NCBI RefSeq assembly: GCF_030409335.1
Contig: NZ_JAUFPN010000108.1
Span: forward strand, 1-63,820
Length of the DNA stretch: 63,820 bases
DNA from: Paeniroseomonas aquatica
GTDB taxonomy: Bacteria > Pseudomonadota > Alphaproteobacteria > Acetobacterales > Acetobacteraceae
Reading direction: 5' to 3'
Both the position numbers and the translations under genes were made by a program. Under the pieces are notes generated by a model. That model was not told the origin of the DNA. It ran no database searches and was given only the letters and a program-made list of their open reading frames with translations. Shown piece by piece: positions 34,631 to 43,246 of the stretch; position 1 is the stretch's first letter, and every line of letters begins with the position of its first letter.

Positions 34631-36553
34631 TCAGGCCCGCGCCGGCTTCATGGCCGCACCCGACCCGAGCGCCGCGACCGCCGCGGCGACGATCTGCGCC
34701 GCGTTCAGCCCGGCCTCGTCGTACTGCTTCTTCGGGTTCTCGTGGTCGATGAAGCGGTCCGGCAGGCAGAGCGGGCGGATCTTCAGCCCGTGGTCCAGCA
34801 TGCCGCGCAGCGCCAGGTGCTGCAGCACGAAGCTGCCGAAGCCGCCGACCGAGCCTTCCTCGACGGTGATCAGCACCTCGTGCTCGCGCGCCAGCCGCTC
34901 GACCAGGGCGGCGTCGAGCGGCTTGGCGAAGCGGGCATCGGCGACGGTGGTCGAGAGGCCGCGCGCGCCCAGCTCCTCGGCTGCCTTCAGGCATTCGGCC
35001 AGCCGGGTGCCGTAGGAGAGCAGGGCGACGGTGGTGCCCTCCTTCAGGATGCGGCCGCGGCCGACCTCGAGCGGGGTGCCGCGGGCCGGCAGCTCGAGGC
35101 CGAGGCCCTCGCCGCGCGGATAGCGGAAGCCGCTGGGCCGGTCGTCGATGGCGGCCGCGGTGGCGACCATGTGCATCAGCTCCAGCTCGTCGGCCGCGGC
35201 CATCAGCACGATGTTCGGCAGGCAGCCGAGGTAGGCGATGTCGAAGCTGCCGGCATGGGTCGCGCCATCGGCGCCGACCAGGCCGGCGCGGTCCATGGCG
35301 AAGCGGACCGGCAGGTTCTGCAGCACCACGTCGTGCACCACCTGGTCGTAGCCGCGCTGCAGGAAGGTGGAGTAGATCGCGACGAAGGGCTTCATGCCCT
35401 CGGTCGCCATGCCGGCGGCGAAGGTGACGGCATGCTGCTCGGCGATGCCGACGTCGAAGCTGCGCCTGGGGAATTTCTTGGCAAACGCGTCGAGGCCGGT
35501 GCCGTTCGGCATGGCGGCGTTGATGGCGACGATGCGGCTGTCGGCCTCGGCCTCGGCGATCAGCGCGTTGGAGAACACCTTGGTGTAGCTCGGCGGTCCC
35601 GGCGGGGCCTTGACCTGCTCGCCGGTGACGACGTTGAACTTCTGCACGCCGTGGTACTTGTCGGCGCTGGCCTCGGCGGGCGCGTAGCCCTTGCCCTTCT
35701 GCGTCACCACGTGCAGCAGGATCGGCCCCTGCAATTCCGTGTCGCGCAGGTTGCGCAGCACCGGCATGAGGTGGTCGAGGTCGTGGCCGTCGATCGGGCC
35801 GACGTAGTAGAAGCCCAGCTCCTCGAACAGCGTGCCGCCGGTCAGCAGGCCGCGGGCGTACTCGTCCGCCCGCTTGGCGGCGCGCTCGATCGGCCCGGGG
35901 AAGTGCCGCGCCAGCTTCGCCATCATCTCCCGGACGGAGATGAAGGGGCGGGAGGAGACGACCTTCGAGAGGTAGGCGCTCATCGCCCCGACCGGCGGGG
36001 CGATCGACATGTCGTTGTCGTTCAGCACCACGATCAGCCGCGACTTGGCGGCGCCGGCGTTGTTCATGGCCTCATAGGCCATGCCCGCGCTCATCGCGCC
36101 GTCGCCGATGACGGCGATGACGTTGCGCGGGTCGCCCAGCAGGTCGCTCGCCACCGCCATGCCGAGGCCGGAGGAGATCGAGGTGCTGGAATGCGCCGCG
36201 CCGAAGGGGTCGTACGCGCTCTCGGACCGCCGGGTGAAGCCGGAGAGGCCGCCGCCCTGGCGGAGCGTGCGGATGCGGTCGCGCCGCCCGGTCAGGATCT
36301 TGTGCGGATAGGCCTGGTGGCCGACATCCCAGATCAGCCGGTCGCGCGGGGTCTCGAAGACCGCATGGATCGCGACCGTCAGCTCGACCACGCCGAGCGA
36401 GGCGCCGAGGTGGCCGCCGGTCTGGCTGACCGCCTGGATGGTTTCCGCCCGAAGCTCGCCGGCCAGCTGCTTGAGCTGCTCCCCGGAGAGGTTGCGCATG
36501 TCGGCCGGGACTTTGACCCGGTCGAGGAGCGGCGTCGCGGGTTGGGGGGACAT
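34631..36553 (-). CDS. dxs: 1-Deoxy-D-xylulose-5-phosphate synthase
   Basis: 640 residues, full length. It joins pyruvate and glyceraldehyde-3-phosphate with thiamine diphosphate, the first step of the MEP isoprenoid pathway. The N-terminal domain has the family start [14 protein letters not shown] and [16 protein letters not shown]. The thiamine-diphosphate motif is [18 protein letters not shown], and the transketolase middle domain has [15 protein letters not shown]. ispA lies directly upstream with a one-base stop/start overlap (TGATG), so the pair is translationally coupled. tlyA follows. This order is common in alphaproteobacteria. Confidence 0.97.
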   Translation of the reverse strand: MSPQPATPLLDRVKVPADMRNLSGEQLKQLAGELRAETIQAVSQTGGHLGASLGVVELTVAIHAVFETPRDRLIWDVGHQAYPHKILTGRRDRIRTLRQGGGLSGFTRRSESAYDPFGAAHSSTSISSGLGMAVASDLLGDPRNVIAVIGDGAMSAGMAYEAMNNAGAAKSRLIVVLNDNDMSIAPPVGAMSAYLSKVVSSRPFISVREMMAKLARHFPGPIERAAKRADEYARGLLTGGTLFEELGFYYVGPIDGHDLDHLMPVLRNLRDTELQGPILLHVVTQKGKGYAPAEASADKYHGVQKFNVVTGEQVKAPPGPPSYTKVFSNALIAEAEADSRIVAINAAMPNGTGLDAFAKKFPRRSFDVGIAEQHAVTFAAGMATEGMKPFVAIYSTFLQRGYDQVVHDVVLQNLPVRFAMDRAGLVGADGATHAGSFDIAYLGCLPNIVLMAAADELELMHMVATAAAIDDRPSGFRYPRGEGLGLELPARGTPLEVGRGRILKEGTTVALLSYGTRLAECLKAAEELGARGLSTTVADARFAKPLDAALVERLAREHEVLITVEEGSVGGFGSFVLQHLALRGMLDHGLKIRPLCLPDRFIDHENPKKQYDEAGLNAAQIVAAAVAALGSGAAMKPARA

Positions 36554-37458
36554 CAGCTTCTCCGCTCGATCACGAAATCTGCGAGCATTCTCAAGAGGTC
36601 GGCTCGCTCGCCGAAGACGTCAAGATGGGTCTTGGCCTGCGCCACCAAGCGTTCCGCCTGGATCCGCGCGCGCTCCGGGCCGAGCAGGGACACCAGCGTC
36701 GCCTTGCCCGCCTCGGCATCCTTGCCGGTGCGCTTGCCGGCTTCCTCGGGGGTCGCGGTCGCGTCCAGCAGGTCGTCGGCGATCTGGAAGGCGGCGCCGA
36801 GGTCGCGGCCGTAGCCCAGCAGCGCATGCCGCTGGGAGGAGGCGGCCTTGCCGAGCACGGCGCCCGCCTCGGCCGAGAACTCGATCAGCTTGCCGGTCTT
36901 CAGCGTCTGCAGCCGGCCGATCGCGCTCTCGTCGAGGTCGCCGCCCTGCTCCTCCGCCAGCATGTCCAGCATCTGCCCGCCGCACATGCCCCGGGCGCCG
37001 GCGGCGCGGGCGAGGCAGCGGACCAGCTCGATCCGCACCGCGGTATCCGGGTGGGTATCCTCCTCGGCCAGGGTGGTGAAGGCCTGGGTCTGCAGCGCAT
37101 CGCCGGCGAGGATGGCGGTCGCCTCGTCGAAGGCCTTGTGCACCGTCGGCTTGCCGCGGCGCAGGTCGTCGTCGTCCATCGCCGGCAGGTCGTCGTGCAC
37201 CAGCGAATAGGCGTGGACCATCTCGATGGCGCCGGCGACCCGCAGCGCGGCGTTGCGGGAGACGCCGAACTGCCGGGCGCCCTCCAGCACCAGGAAGCCG
37301 CGCAGCCGCTTGCCGCCGCCCACCGTCGCGTAGCGCATGGCGGCGTAGAGCCGGGCCTCGTCGCCCTCCTCGGTCGGCAGCAGGATGTCCAGCGCCTGGT
37401 CGATCTCCTCCGCCGCTGCCGCCATGGCGCGCCGCAGCTCCGTCTCGTCGGTGGTCAT
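36553..37458 (-). CDS. ispA: Farnesyl (polyprenyl) diphosphate synthase
   Basis: A 301-residue trans-prenyltransferase that extends dimethylallyl to farnesyl diphosphate. The first Asp-rich motif is [19 protein letters not shown] and the second [13 protein letters not shown]; the substrate-binding [10 protein letters not shown] is near residue 45. The start at 37458 ([12 protein letters not shown]) is chosen because the ~48 residues upstream in frame are Arg/Pro-rich and unlike the family. It lies 7 bp after xseB and couples to dxs, so the three genes supply isoprenoids as a unit. Chain length could be C15 or C20; the residues before the first motif ([12 protein letters not shown]) suit C15. 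Confidence 0.95.
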   Translation of the reverse strand: MTTDETELRRAMAAAAEEIDQALDILLPTEEGDEARLYAAMRYATVGGGKRLRGFLVLEGARQFGVSRNAALRVAGAIEMVHAYSLVHDDLPAMDDDDLRRGKPTVHKAFDEATAILAGDALQTQAFTTLAEEDTHPDTAVRIELVRCLARAAGARGMCGGQMLDMLAEEQGGDLDESAIGRLQTLKTGKLIEFSAEAGAVLGKAASSQRHALLGYGRDLGAAFQIADDLLDATATPEEAGKRTGKDAEAGKATLVSLLGPERARIQAERLVAQAKTHLDVFGERADLLRMLADFVIERRS

Positions 37459-37465
37459 CCCGGGC

Positions 37466-37741
37466 CTACTCCACATCCCGCAGGGTGGGGCCCGCCGGGC
37501 CGTCCACGATCGCCTGCACCTTCGCCTCCGCCTCGGCCAGCTTCTGCTCGCAATGCCGGCGGAGCGAGGCTCCCCGCTCATAGTCGGCGATGGCCTGGGC
37601 AAGCGTGCCCTTGCCGCCCTCGAGCGACTTCACGATCTCTTCCAATTCCGCCAGCGCATCCTCGAAGGACAATGCGACAAGGTCCTCCGCCGGCGGGGTC
37701 TGCCGCCGCGCGGGGGCCGGCTGGCTGCGCGCCTCTCCCAT
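37466..37741 (-). CDS. xseB: Exodeoxyribonuclease VII small subunit
   Basis: A 91-residue protein matching XseB: after a ~20-residue Pro/Ala leader comes LSFEDALAELEEIVKSLEGG, then LAQAIADYERGASLRRHCEQKL, two helices forming an antiparallel hairpin. It binds the large subunit XseA to degrade single-stranded DNA. ATG 37741 has GGGAG 8 bases upstream; longer in-frame starts lack this. It heads the xseB-ispA-dxs-tlyA block. The 121-bp region before it must hold the operon promoter; I see no convincing boxes. Confidence 0.93.
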   Translation of the reverse strand: MGEARSQPAPARRQTPPAEDLVALSFEDALAELEEIVKSLEGGKGTLAQAIADYERGASLRRHCEQKLAEAEAKVQAIVDGPAGPTLRDVE

Positions 37742-37862
37742 TCGGGTCTCCCAATTCGAACCCCCACCATACAGCCGTTGAGGATTTGGCAATACGGGCA
37801 AGCGGGCGCGTTACCGAAGGCTTATGGTCTCGACAGCGACATGAACGGGCATCCACCCTGGG

Positions 37863-38756
37863 TCACGGCAGCGAGCCCCATTCCCGCAGCGCCCGGCGGA
37901 CGCCGGGGTGCAGCAGGGCCGGGTCGGCCGCCCCGGCGGTCGCCTGCGCCGTGCTCTCCCGGGCCTGGGGCAGGCGCCGGGCGAGGTCGGCCTCGCCGCG
38001 GTGCAGCGCCCGGGCCAGCCGGTAGCCCATGGCCTCCTCCAGCCCCGGCCGGGCCAGCACGAAGCTCCAGGACCCGACGGAGGCGACCGGCGCCGCCTGG
38101 CCGGCATAGCTGCCGGCCGGCAGGGTCATCCGCCGCAGGAAGGGCTGGCGCGCCAGGATGGCCGGGACATCCGCCGGCTCCGGCGCGAGGAAGCGGGCGC
38201 CGGCCGGACCTTCCGCCACCGCGGCGAAGCCGGGCCAGCCGGCCCCGCCACCCCAGAGCGCCGCCACCCGCCCGTCGAGCACCATGGCCGGCCCATCCCC
38301 GGCCCGGTCGAGGAAGACCGCCTCGAAGTCGCGCTCCGGGTCCAGCCCCAGCCCGTCCAGCACCGCCCGGGCCAGCAGCACCAGCCCGGAGCCGCGGGCG
38401 CCCCAGGCCACCCGCCGGCCCCGCAGCGCCGCGATGGAGGTGGCGGCGGAGTCGCCGCGGACCACGAACATCCCCGGCGCCGGATACATCGCCCAGAGGA
38501 TGCTGAGCCCGGCCGGCGCCCCGCCGGCGAAGGCGGCCTGCACCACCTCGCCCTGGACCAGGGCCAGGTCCACCGCCCCGGCCCGCAGCAGGGGCAGGTT
38601 CTCGGTGCTGCCCCGGGTATGGCGCGGCAGCAGCTTCAGCCCGGGGTCGGCGGCCTCGAGGGTGGCGGCGAAGGCCTCGCCGTAGAGGGGAAAGCCGCCC
38701 CCGGGCGTCGCGGTGGCGAGCGTCAGCGGCGGCGCCATGGCGGGATGCGCGCTCAT
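37863..38756 (-). CDS. TAXI-family TRAP-type solute-binding protein lacking a signal peptide
   Basis: A 297-residue protein of the TAXI (TRAP-associated extracytoplasmic immunogenic) family. It starts with LTLATATPGGGFPLYGEAFA, followed by LPRHTRGSTENLPLLRAGAVDLALVQGEV and GRRVAWGARGSG, all typical. Family members are periplasmic receptors for carboxylates. Here the N-terminus (MSAHPAMAPPLT) is not a secretion signal, and an extended in-frame N-terminus to 38843 is Arg/Gly-rich rather than hydrophobic. It may be cytoplasmic, or the start may be damaged. No TRAP permease is adjacent. Divergent from a Bug-family gene. Confidence 0.8.
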   Translation of the reverse strand: MSAHPAMAPPLTLATATPGGGFPLYGEAFAATLEAADPGLKLLPRHTRGSTENLPLLRAGAVDLALVQGEVVQAAFAGGAPAGLSILWAMYPAPGMFVVRGDSAATSIAALRGRRVAWGARGSGLVLLARAVLDGLGLDPERDFEAVFLDRAGDGPAMVLDGRVAALWGGGAGWPGFAAVAEGPAGARFLAPEPADVPAILARQPFLRRMTLPAGSYAGQAAPVASVGSWSFVLARPGLEEAMGYRLARALHRGEADLARRLPQARESTAQATAGAADPALLHPGVRRALREWGSLP

Positions 38757-38891
38757 GCGTCGGACGCCCTGCCAGGATGCCGCATCCTCTCCGCTCCCCC
38801 GCCCGCTGCCGCGAAGTCTCCGGCAGGCCGGCCGATTGAGCAAGGCGCCCGGCTTGCCCTAGCCTGCCGGCCAGGAACCGGGGGGAAAATC

Positions 38892-39863
38892 ATGCATCCT
38901 GTATCGCGCCGCAGCCTGGCCGGCGGCCTGGCCGGGCTGGCCGCCGGGGCGCCGGCCCTGGCGCAGGCGCCCTTCCCCAACCGCCCCCTGCGGATGATCG
39001 TGCCCTTCGCCGCCGGCGGCTCGGCCGACGTGGTCGCCCGCATCACCGCCCTCGGCATGCAGGAGGCGCTCGGCCAGCCGGTGGTGGTGGAGAACCGCGG
39101 CGGCTCCGGCGGAGTCATCGGCTCGGAGGCCGCGCTCCAGGCGCCGGCCGATGGCCATACCATCATCCTCCACACCCTCTCCTCGGCGGTGCTGAACGCC
39201 GGGCTCTACCGCAACCTCGCCTTCGACGTCCGCCGCGCCTTCGCCCCGGTGGCGCTCATCGGCACCCTGCCGAACATCGTCATGGTCGGCCCCAAGGTCC
39301 CGGCGCGCAGCCTGGCCGAGTTGATCGCGCTGATGCGGCAGCGGCCGGGCCGCATCGCCTATGCCTCCTCCGGGGCCGGGACCATCACCCATCTCTCGGC
39401 CCAGCTGCTGGCCAGCATGGTCGGCGCCGAGGCGACGCATGTCCCCTACCGGGGCTCCGGCCCGGCCTTCGCCGACCTGCTCAACGGCACGGTGGACATG
39501 ATGGTCGATACGATGGCGAGCGTGATCCCGGCCATCCGCGGCGGCCAGGTCCGCGGCCTCGCGGTCACCACCACCACCCGCAGCGCCGCCCTGCCCGAGG
39601 TCCCGACCGCCCAGGAGGCCGGCGTGCCGGGCTACGAGACCTACAACTGGCACGCGGTGCATGCCGCGGCCGGCACCCCGCCGCCGATCCTCGCCCGGCT
39701 CGAGGCGGCGGCCCTGGAGGCGGTCGGCCGCGGCCGCGGCCGGCTGGTCGAGGCCGGGGTGGAGCCGCGCGGCGAGGGCGCGGCGCTGCTCGGGCCCTTC
39801 TGGGACCAGCAGCTGGCGCTGTGGATCCCGATCATCCGCGCCTCCGGGGCCACCGCCGACTAG
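38892..39863 (+). CDS. Bug/TctC-family tripartite tricarboxylate transporter binding protein
   Basis: A 323-residue periplasmic receptor. It has a twin-arginine-like signal (SRRSLAGGLAGLAAGAPALAQA), then the family start FPNRPLRMIVPFAAGGSADVVAR, VVVENRGGSGG and VPYRGSGPAFADLLNGTVDMM. Bug proteins bind carboxylates, amino acids or their derivatives, and are greatly expanded in some proteobacteria, where most lack linked TctAB membrane genes, as here. A purine-rich RBS (GGGGGA) lies just before the ATG at 38892. Ligand unknown. It is divergent from a TAXI gene; the pair may share a promoter region (38757-38891). Confidence 0.9.
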   Translation: MHPVSRRSLAGGLAGLAAGAPALAQAPFPNRPLRMIVPFAAGGSADVVARITALGMQEALGQPVVVENRGGSGGVIGSEAALQAPADGHTIILHTLSSAVLNAGLYRNLAFDVRRAFAPVALIGTLPNIVMVGPKVPARSLAELIALMRQRPGRIAYASSGAGTITHLSAQLLASMVGAEATHVPYRGSGPAFADLLNGTVDMMVDTMASVIPAIRGGQVRGLAVTTTTRSAALPEVPTAQEAGVPGYETYNWHAVHAAAGTPPPILARLEAAALEAVGRGRGRLVEAGVEPRGEGAALLGPFWDQQLALWIPIIRASGATAD

Positions 39864-39890
39864 CCGGGCCCCTCCGGCGCCCGGGAGGCC

Positions 39891-40028
39891 TCAGACGGCG
39901 ACCGGCTCGAACTGCACGTTCGCGGCGGCGGCGACGGCCGTCGTCGCCAGGGCGACCGGCATCATCACCGCGCCGAGCTCGCTGAACAGGATGCCGAAGA
40001 CGAAGGCGATGAGTTCGATGTCGTGCAT
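39891..40028 (-). CDS. Possible 45-aa membrane microprotein
   Basis: ATG at 40028 on the minus strand opens 45 codons. The product MHDIELIAFVFGILFSELG followed by AVMMPVALATTAVAAAANVQ has two adjacent hydrophobic stretches, enough for one or two membrane spans, and ends FEPVAV. A good Shine-Dalgarno (GGGGGA) lies about 8 bases upstream, which supports translation. No homologue comes to mind. It sits in an otherwise empty 414-bp gap between a Bug gene and the FTR1-like gene. Confidence 0.45.
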   Translation of the reverse strand: MHDIELIAFVFGILFSELGAVMMPVALATTAVAAAANVQFEPVAV

Positions 40029-40277
40029 GATCCGTCCCCCAACCGGCGCAACCCCCCGTAGCCGGGAAAGCGGCCGTGGCATTAGGCTCACCGGGGCAGG
40101 TGAACCGGTGCCGCAGCTCTCATCCGCCAACGGAATCACCGAAGGTTGCATGACAACGACGGGCCCCGGCGGTCCGCACACCAAGGCGTGCCAGGACCTC
40201 CTCCACCGGGAGCAGTATGACCGCCCCCGACAGGCACGACAGCGGCGAAACAACTCCGGTCATTTCATAAGGGCGTG
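40029..40277. promoter_or_regulatory. Intergenic region upstream of the FTR1-like permease
   Basis: About 250 bp with no trusted gene. CACCGG (40089-40094) and CCGGTG (40105-40110) form a short inverted repeat. I looked for Fur- or Irr-type iron boxes and saw none that is convincing. AAGGG at 40269-40273 is the likely RBS of the downstream gene. Confidence 0.35.
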
Positions 40278-40901
40278 ATGAATCCAGCTGTTGTAGTGCA
40301 GATCTCGGTCGTTCTGCTGCGGGAAGCAATGGAGGCCGTCATTGTCCTGCTTGCGGTCGCCTCCCTGTTGCGGCGGGTGACGCCGGCGCGGACCCTGGCG
40401 CTCTGGATCGGGGCGGTGCTCGGGCTGCTCGCCAGCCTGCTGATCGGCGGGGTCTATGCCAGCCGCCCGCCCAGCGCCTATGCCAATGACGCGGAGGGCA
40501 TCACCTGCCTGCTCGCGGCCGGGTTGATGCTCTGGGTCGGCGGCTGGCTGTGGCGGCAGACCGATCCGCGGACCTGGGACCAGACCCTGGAGCGCACCGC
40601 CTGGCAGGCGCTCGGGGCCCGGCGCGCGCCGCTGGCCCTCGGCTTCGTCGGCTTCCTGGCGGTCTTCCGCGAAGGCGTCGAGACCGCGCTGTTCCTGGCG
40701 GCCCTGGGCCGGCACGGCGCGCCGGCCGACCTGTGGGGCGGGGTCGCCTTCGCCGTCCTGGTGCTGCTGGTGCTCTGGCAGATCGCCATCCGCACCACGA
40801 TCCGCCTGCCGCTGCGCCCGATGTTCCAGATCACCTCGGTCGTCCTGCTGATCACCGCCGCCCAGCTCGCCTTCGACGGGATGCAGCACTTCCGCCAGTG
40901 A
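40278..40901 (+). CDS. FTR1-family iron permease-like membrane protein (short, altered motif)
   Basis: A 207-residue protein with about six membrane spans. FTR1/EfeU permeases import iron through two R-E-x-x-E motifs. The second is intact here (FREGVETALFLAALG). The first is LREAMEAVIVL (R15-E16-A-M-E19), keeping both Glu but with Ala in place of the usual Gly. The protein is shorter than typical members (~270 residues), lacking the C-terminal span, and has no EfeO/EfeB or cupredoxin partner next door. GTG 40275 is an alternative start one codon earlier. It may transport another metal or be a divergent FTR1. Confidence 0.8.
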   Translation: MNPAVVVQISVVLLREAMEAVIVLLAVASLLRRVTPARTLALWIGAVLGLLASLLIGGVYASRPPSAYANDAEGITCLLAAGLMLWVGGWLWRQTDPRTWDQTLERTAWQALGARRAPLALGFVGFLAVFREGVETALFLAALGRHGAPADLWGGVAFAVLVLLVLWQIAIRTTIRLPLRPMFQITSVVLLITAAQLAFDGMQHFRQ

Positions 40902-41108
40902 CGGCGCCCATGCGGCTCCCGCTGCCGGAGCGAAGCGGGCCGCGCGCGTCGCGCCGGGCCGGCCACCGCCGGTTGAGGATTGCAACCGCCGGAGCCGGCG
41001 GTCACGATCGCCCCAGCGCGGGGCGACCCGCGCCAACCACCATGGTCCACCCGGACGCCCCGCGGCGCCCGGCAAAGCGCGAGCAACGCGCGAACCAGGA
41101 GGAAGCGC

Positions 41109-42515
41109 ATGAGCACGACAACCTACGGAGCGGCCAGCAGACCAGCACCCACCACCGACCCCGCCCTGATCGCGGGCGGCCCGCTGGAGGAGCATCACCT
41201 GCGCTCCCCGGCCTATCGCAACGTGGCGCAGCAGCAGAAGCTGACCGGCACGCATTGGCACATCGCCTGGGCCAATGGCCTGGGCTGGGGCTTCGACGGC
41301 ATGGATGGCGCGATCTTCGCGCTGGTCGCGCCGATGGTCATGGCCGAATTTGCCGTCGGCCTGCCGGAGTACCGGACCGGCGTGCAGATCGCCATGCTGG
41401 TCGGCATCATCGGGCTCTACCTCTGGCCCTGGCTGGCCGACCGCTACGGCCGGCGCAACCTGCTGGCCATCAACATCGCCATGTTCTCGCTGATGATGCC
41501 GCTGGTCGCCTTCGCGCCGAGCTGGGGCTTCTTCGTCGCCGCCTACGCGATGTGCCGCTTCGCGCTGAACGGCGAATGGGCCATCGGCTCGATGCTGGTG
41601 GCGGAGACCTGGCCGGCGCGGCTGCGCGGGCGGATCGTCTGCGCCGACCGCGCGGCCTGGGGCGTCGGCGCGGCGCTGGCCGGCACCATCACCGCCTTCG
41701 TCGTCGGCGGCTGGGGCTGGCGCGCCGCCTTCATCCTGCCCGGCGTGGTGGCGCTGCTGGCGATCTACGTCCGGCTGCTCTGCCCGGAATCGCCCTACTG
41801 GGTCCGCACCATCGACCGCAAGCGGCGCATCCGGGACCAGCAGGCGCGCGGCGCCCGGCTGAGCGAGGACGACGGCGCCTGGATCGGCAAGGCCGAGAAG
41901 GTGGGCATCCGGCAGCTGTTCCTGCCGGACATGCGGCGCAACACCGCGCTCGCCACCTTCGTCGCGACAACCAACCTGATCGCCTTCTCCACCGTCGGGC
42001 TCTGGATGCCGCTCTTCCTGAAGGAGGCGCACGGCTGGACCGCGGCGGAATACGGCAGCTTCTACATCGCCTGGGGGCTGGTGGGCGTGCTCGGCATCGC
42101 CGGCGCCGGTTGGATCATCGACAGGTTCGGCCGCCGGCTCGGCTTCCTGCTGATGCTGCTGGAGGGCGCGCTGTTCCTGACCCTCTGGGTCTATGCCGAC
42201 AGCAAGCCGATGCTCTGGACCTACGGCCTGCTCTGGAGCATCGGCTTCCTCGGCGTCTGGGGGCCGGCCACGACCTACACGACCGAGATCTACCCGACCC
42301 GCATCCGCGGCGTGGGCAACGGCTTCTCCTGGGCGGTCGCCTTCTTCATCGGCTACGTGCTCTGGCCCTTCGTCGCGGTCTGGCTGCGGGAGGGCACCGG
42401 CAGCTTCGCCGCGGCCTTCCTGCTGATACCCGTGGTGATGCTGCTGCAGGGCGCGGTGGTCTGGTTCTGGAGCCCGGAGAATGCGGGCAAGGAGCTGGAC
42501 GGCATCCACGTCTGA
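41109..42515 (+). CDS. MFS transporter (aromatic acid/carboxylate-type)
   Basis: A 468-residue major facilitator with 12 predicted spans. After ~55 soluble residues the first span is WANGLGWGFDGMDGAIFALV, the D in span 1 recalling the aromatic-acid:H+ symporter group. Motif A in loop 2-3 is WLADRYGRRNLLAIN and its repeat in loop 8-9 is IDRFGRRLGFLL. The central loop is charged (KRRIRDQQARGARLSEDD). ATG 41109 is chosen for the excellent AGGAGGA 7-13 bases upstream; the 43 in-frame residues before it look non-coding. Likely substrate class is organic acids; no catabolic gene adjoins to narrow it. Confidence 0.9.
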   Translation: MSTTTYGAASRPAPTTDPALIAGGPLEEHHLRSPAYRNVAQQQKLTGTHWHIAWANGLGWGFDGMDGAIFALVAPMVMAEFAVGLPEYRTGVQIAMLVGIIGLYLWPWLADRYGRRNLLAINIAMFSLMMPLVAFAPSWGFFVAAYAMCRFALNGEWAIGSMLVAETWPARLRGRIVCADRAAWGVGAALAGTITAFVVGGWGWRAAFILPGVVALLAIYVRLLCPESPYWVRTIDRKRRIRDQQARGARLSEDDGAWIGKAEKVGIRQLFLPDMRRNTALATFVATTNLIAFSTVGLWMPLFLKEAHGWTAAEYGSFYIAWGLVGVLGIAGAGWIIDRFGRRLGFLLMLLEGALFLTLWVYADSKPMLWTYGLLWSIGFLGVWGPATTYTTEIYPTRIRGVGNGFSWAVAFFIGYVLWPFVAVWLREGTGSFAAAFLLIPVVMLLQGAVVWFWSPENAGKELDGIHV

Positions 42516-42521
42516 CAGGAT

Positions 42522-42562
42522 GCGGCGCCGGGCACACCGCATTGCGGTTTGACCGGCGCCGC
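42522..42562 (+). terminator. Hairpin after the MFS gene
   Basis: GCGGCGCCGG (42522-42531) pairs with CCGGCGCCGC (42553-42562), a perfect 10-bp stem starting seven bases after the stop. Its 21-base loop itself contains ACCGCA/TGCGGT, so a nested or cruciform structure is possible. No T-run follows. Confidence 0.55.
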
Positions 42563-42578
42563 CGCGGCCCTCTAACCC

Positions 42579-42596
42579 CCTGTCCCAGCAGACAGG
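42579..42596 (+). promoter_or_regulatory. Small hairpin overlapping the PAP2 gene's Shine-Dalgarno
   Basis: CCTGTC (42579-42584) pairs with GACAGG (42591-42596). The right arm runs into AGGAGGG (42594-42600), the ribosome binding site for the ATG at 42611. The fold would hide part of that site and could reduce or gate translation. Confidence 0.35.
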
Positions 42597-42610
42597 AGGG
42601 TTGAGGACCG

Positions 42611-43246
42611 ATGCCGGAGGCCCCGCGCCACGACGCCCCGGTACGGCCCGCCTGGACCAGCCTGCCGTTGTGGCTGGCGATCTGGGTGGTGGCCTGTGCC
42701 GGGTCGCTGGCGGGCGTGGTGCTAGCGGACCATTGGCTGGCGCTGGCGATGTACCGCTGGATCGGTCCGTCGCGGCCTGCCTATCTGCTGATCCGCGGGC
42801 CGGAGGCGCTGACCGCCCTGGCCATCACCGGGACGGCCGGGCTCGGCCTGTGGCGCTGCGCGGCGGGGCGGCTGCGGGGCGGCTGGAATACGCTGTTCCT
42901 CGCCGGCCTCGGCGTCTGCGTGGCGCTGGCCCTGAAGACCGAGTTCAAGCTGCTGTTCGGCCGGGTCGAGCCGGTGATGTGGTTCCGCCACTACAGCAGC
43001 CCGCTGCGGAGTTTCCACCTGTTCTATGCCGGGTCGTTTCCCTCCGGGCACATGGCGGTGCTCGGCGTGCTGACCGCCTTCGCCTGGGCCTACGGCTGGC
43101 CGCTGCGGCTGGCCTGGCTGCTGGGCTGTGCCGCGGTGGGCGGGGCGCTGATGGGGGTCGGCGCGCATTTCCTCACCGACCTGGTCACGGGGATGCTGCT
43201 GGGCGTGACCGTCGGCGCCTGTTGCCGCCGGGCCGCGCAGGGCTAG
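42611..43246 (+). CDS. PAP2-superfamily membrane protein with degenerate active site
   Basis: A 211-residue protein with about five to six membrane spans and the PAP2 lipid-phosphatase layout. Motif 2 is intact (FPSGH, with H147), and H186 and D190 of motif 3 are present (GAHFLTD). However motif 1, normally K-x6-R-P, reads K113-LLFGRV-E120-P, with Glu in place of Arg, and the Arg expected six before H186 is L180. Both replaced Arg bind the phosphate in active enzymes. It may act on an altered substrate or be inactive. It follows an RBS-sequestering hairpin and ends inside the stop region of the convergent amidohydrolase gene (4-bp overlap). Confidence 0.82.
   Translation: MPEAPRHDAPVRPAWTSLPLWLAIWVVACAGSLAGVVLADHWLALAMYRWIGPSRPAYLLIRGPEALTALAITGTAGLGLWRCAAGRLRGGWNTLFLAGLGVCVALALKTEFKLLFGRVEPVMWFRHYSSPLRSFHLFYAGSFPSGHMAVLGVLTAFAWAYGWPLRLAWLLGCAAVGGALMGVGAHFLTDLVTGMLLGVTVGACCRRAAQG

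Noticed and set aside
40260-42542. 760-codon minus-strand frame opposite the FTR1-like and MFS genes
   Set aside because: Low-complexity His/Gln/Arg/Ala product; antisense of two genes with clear membrane spans.
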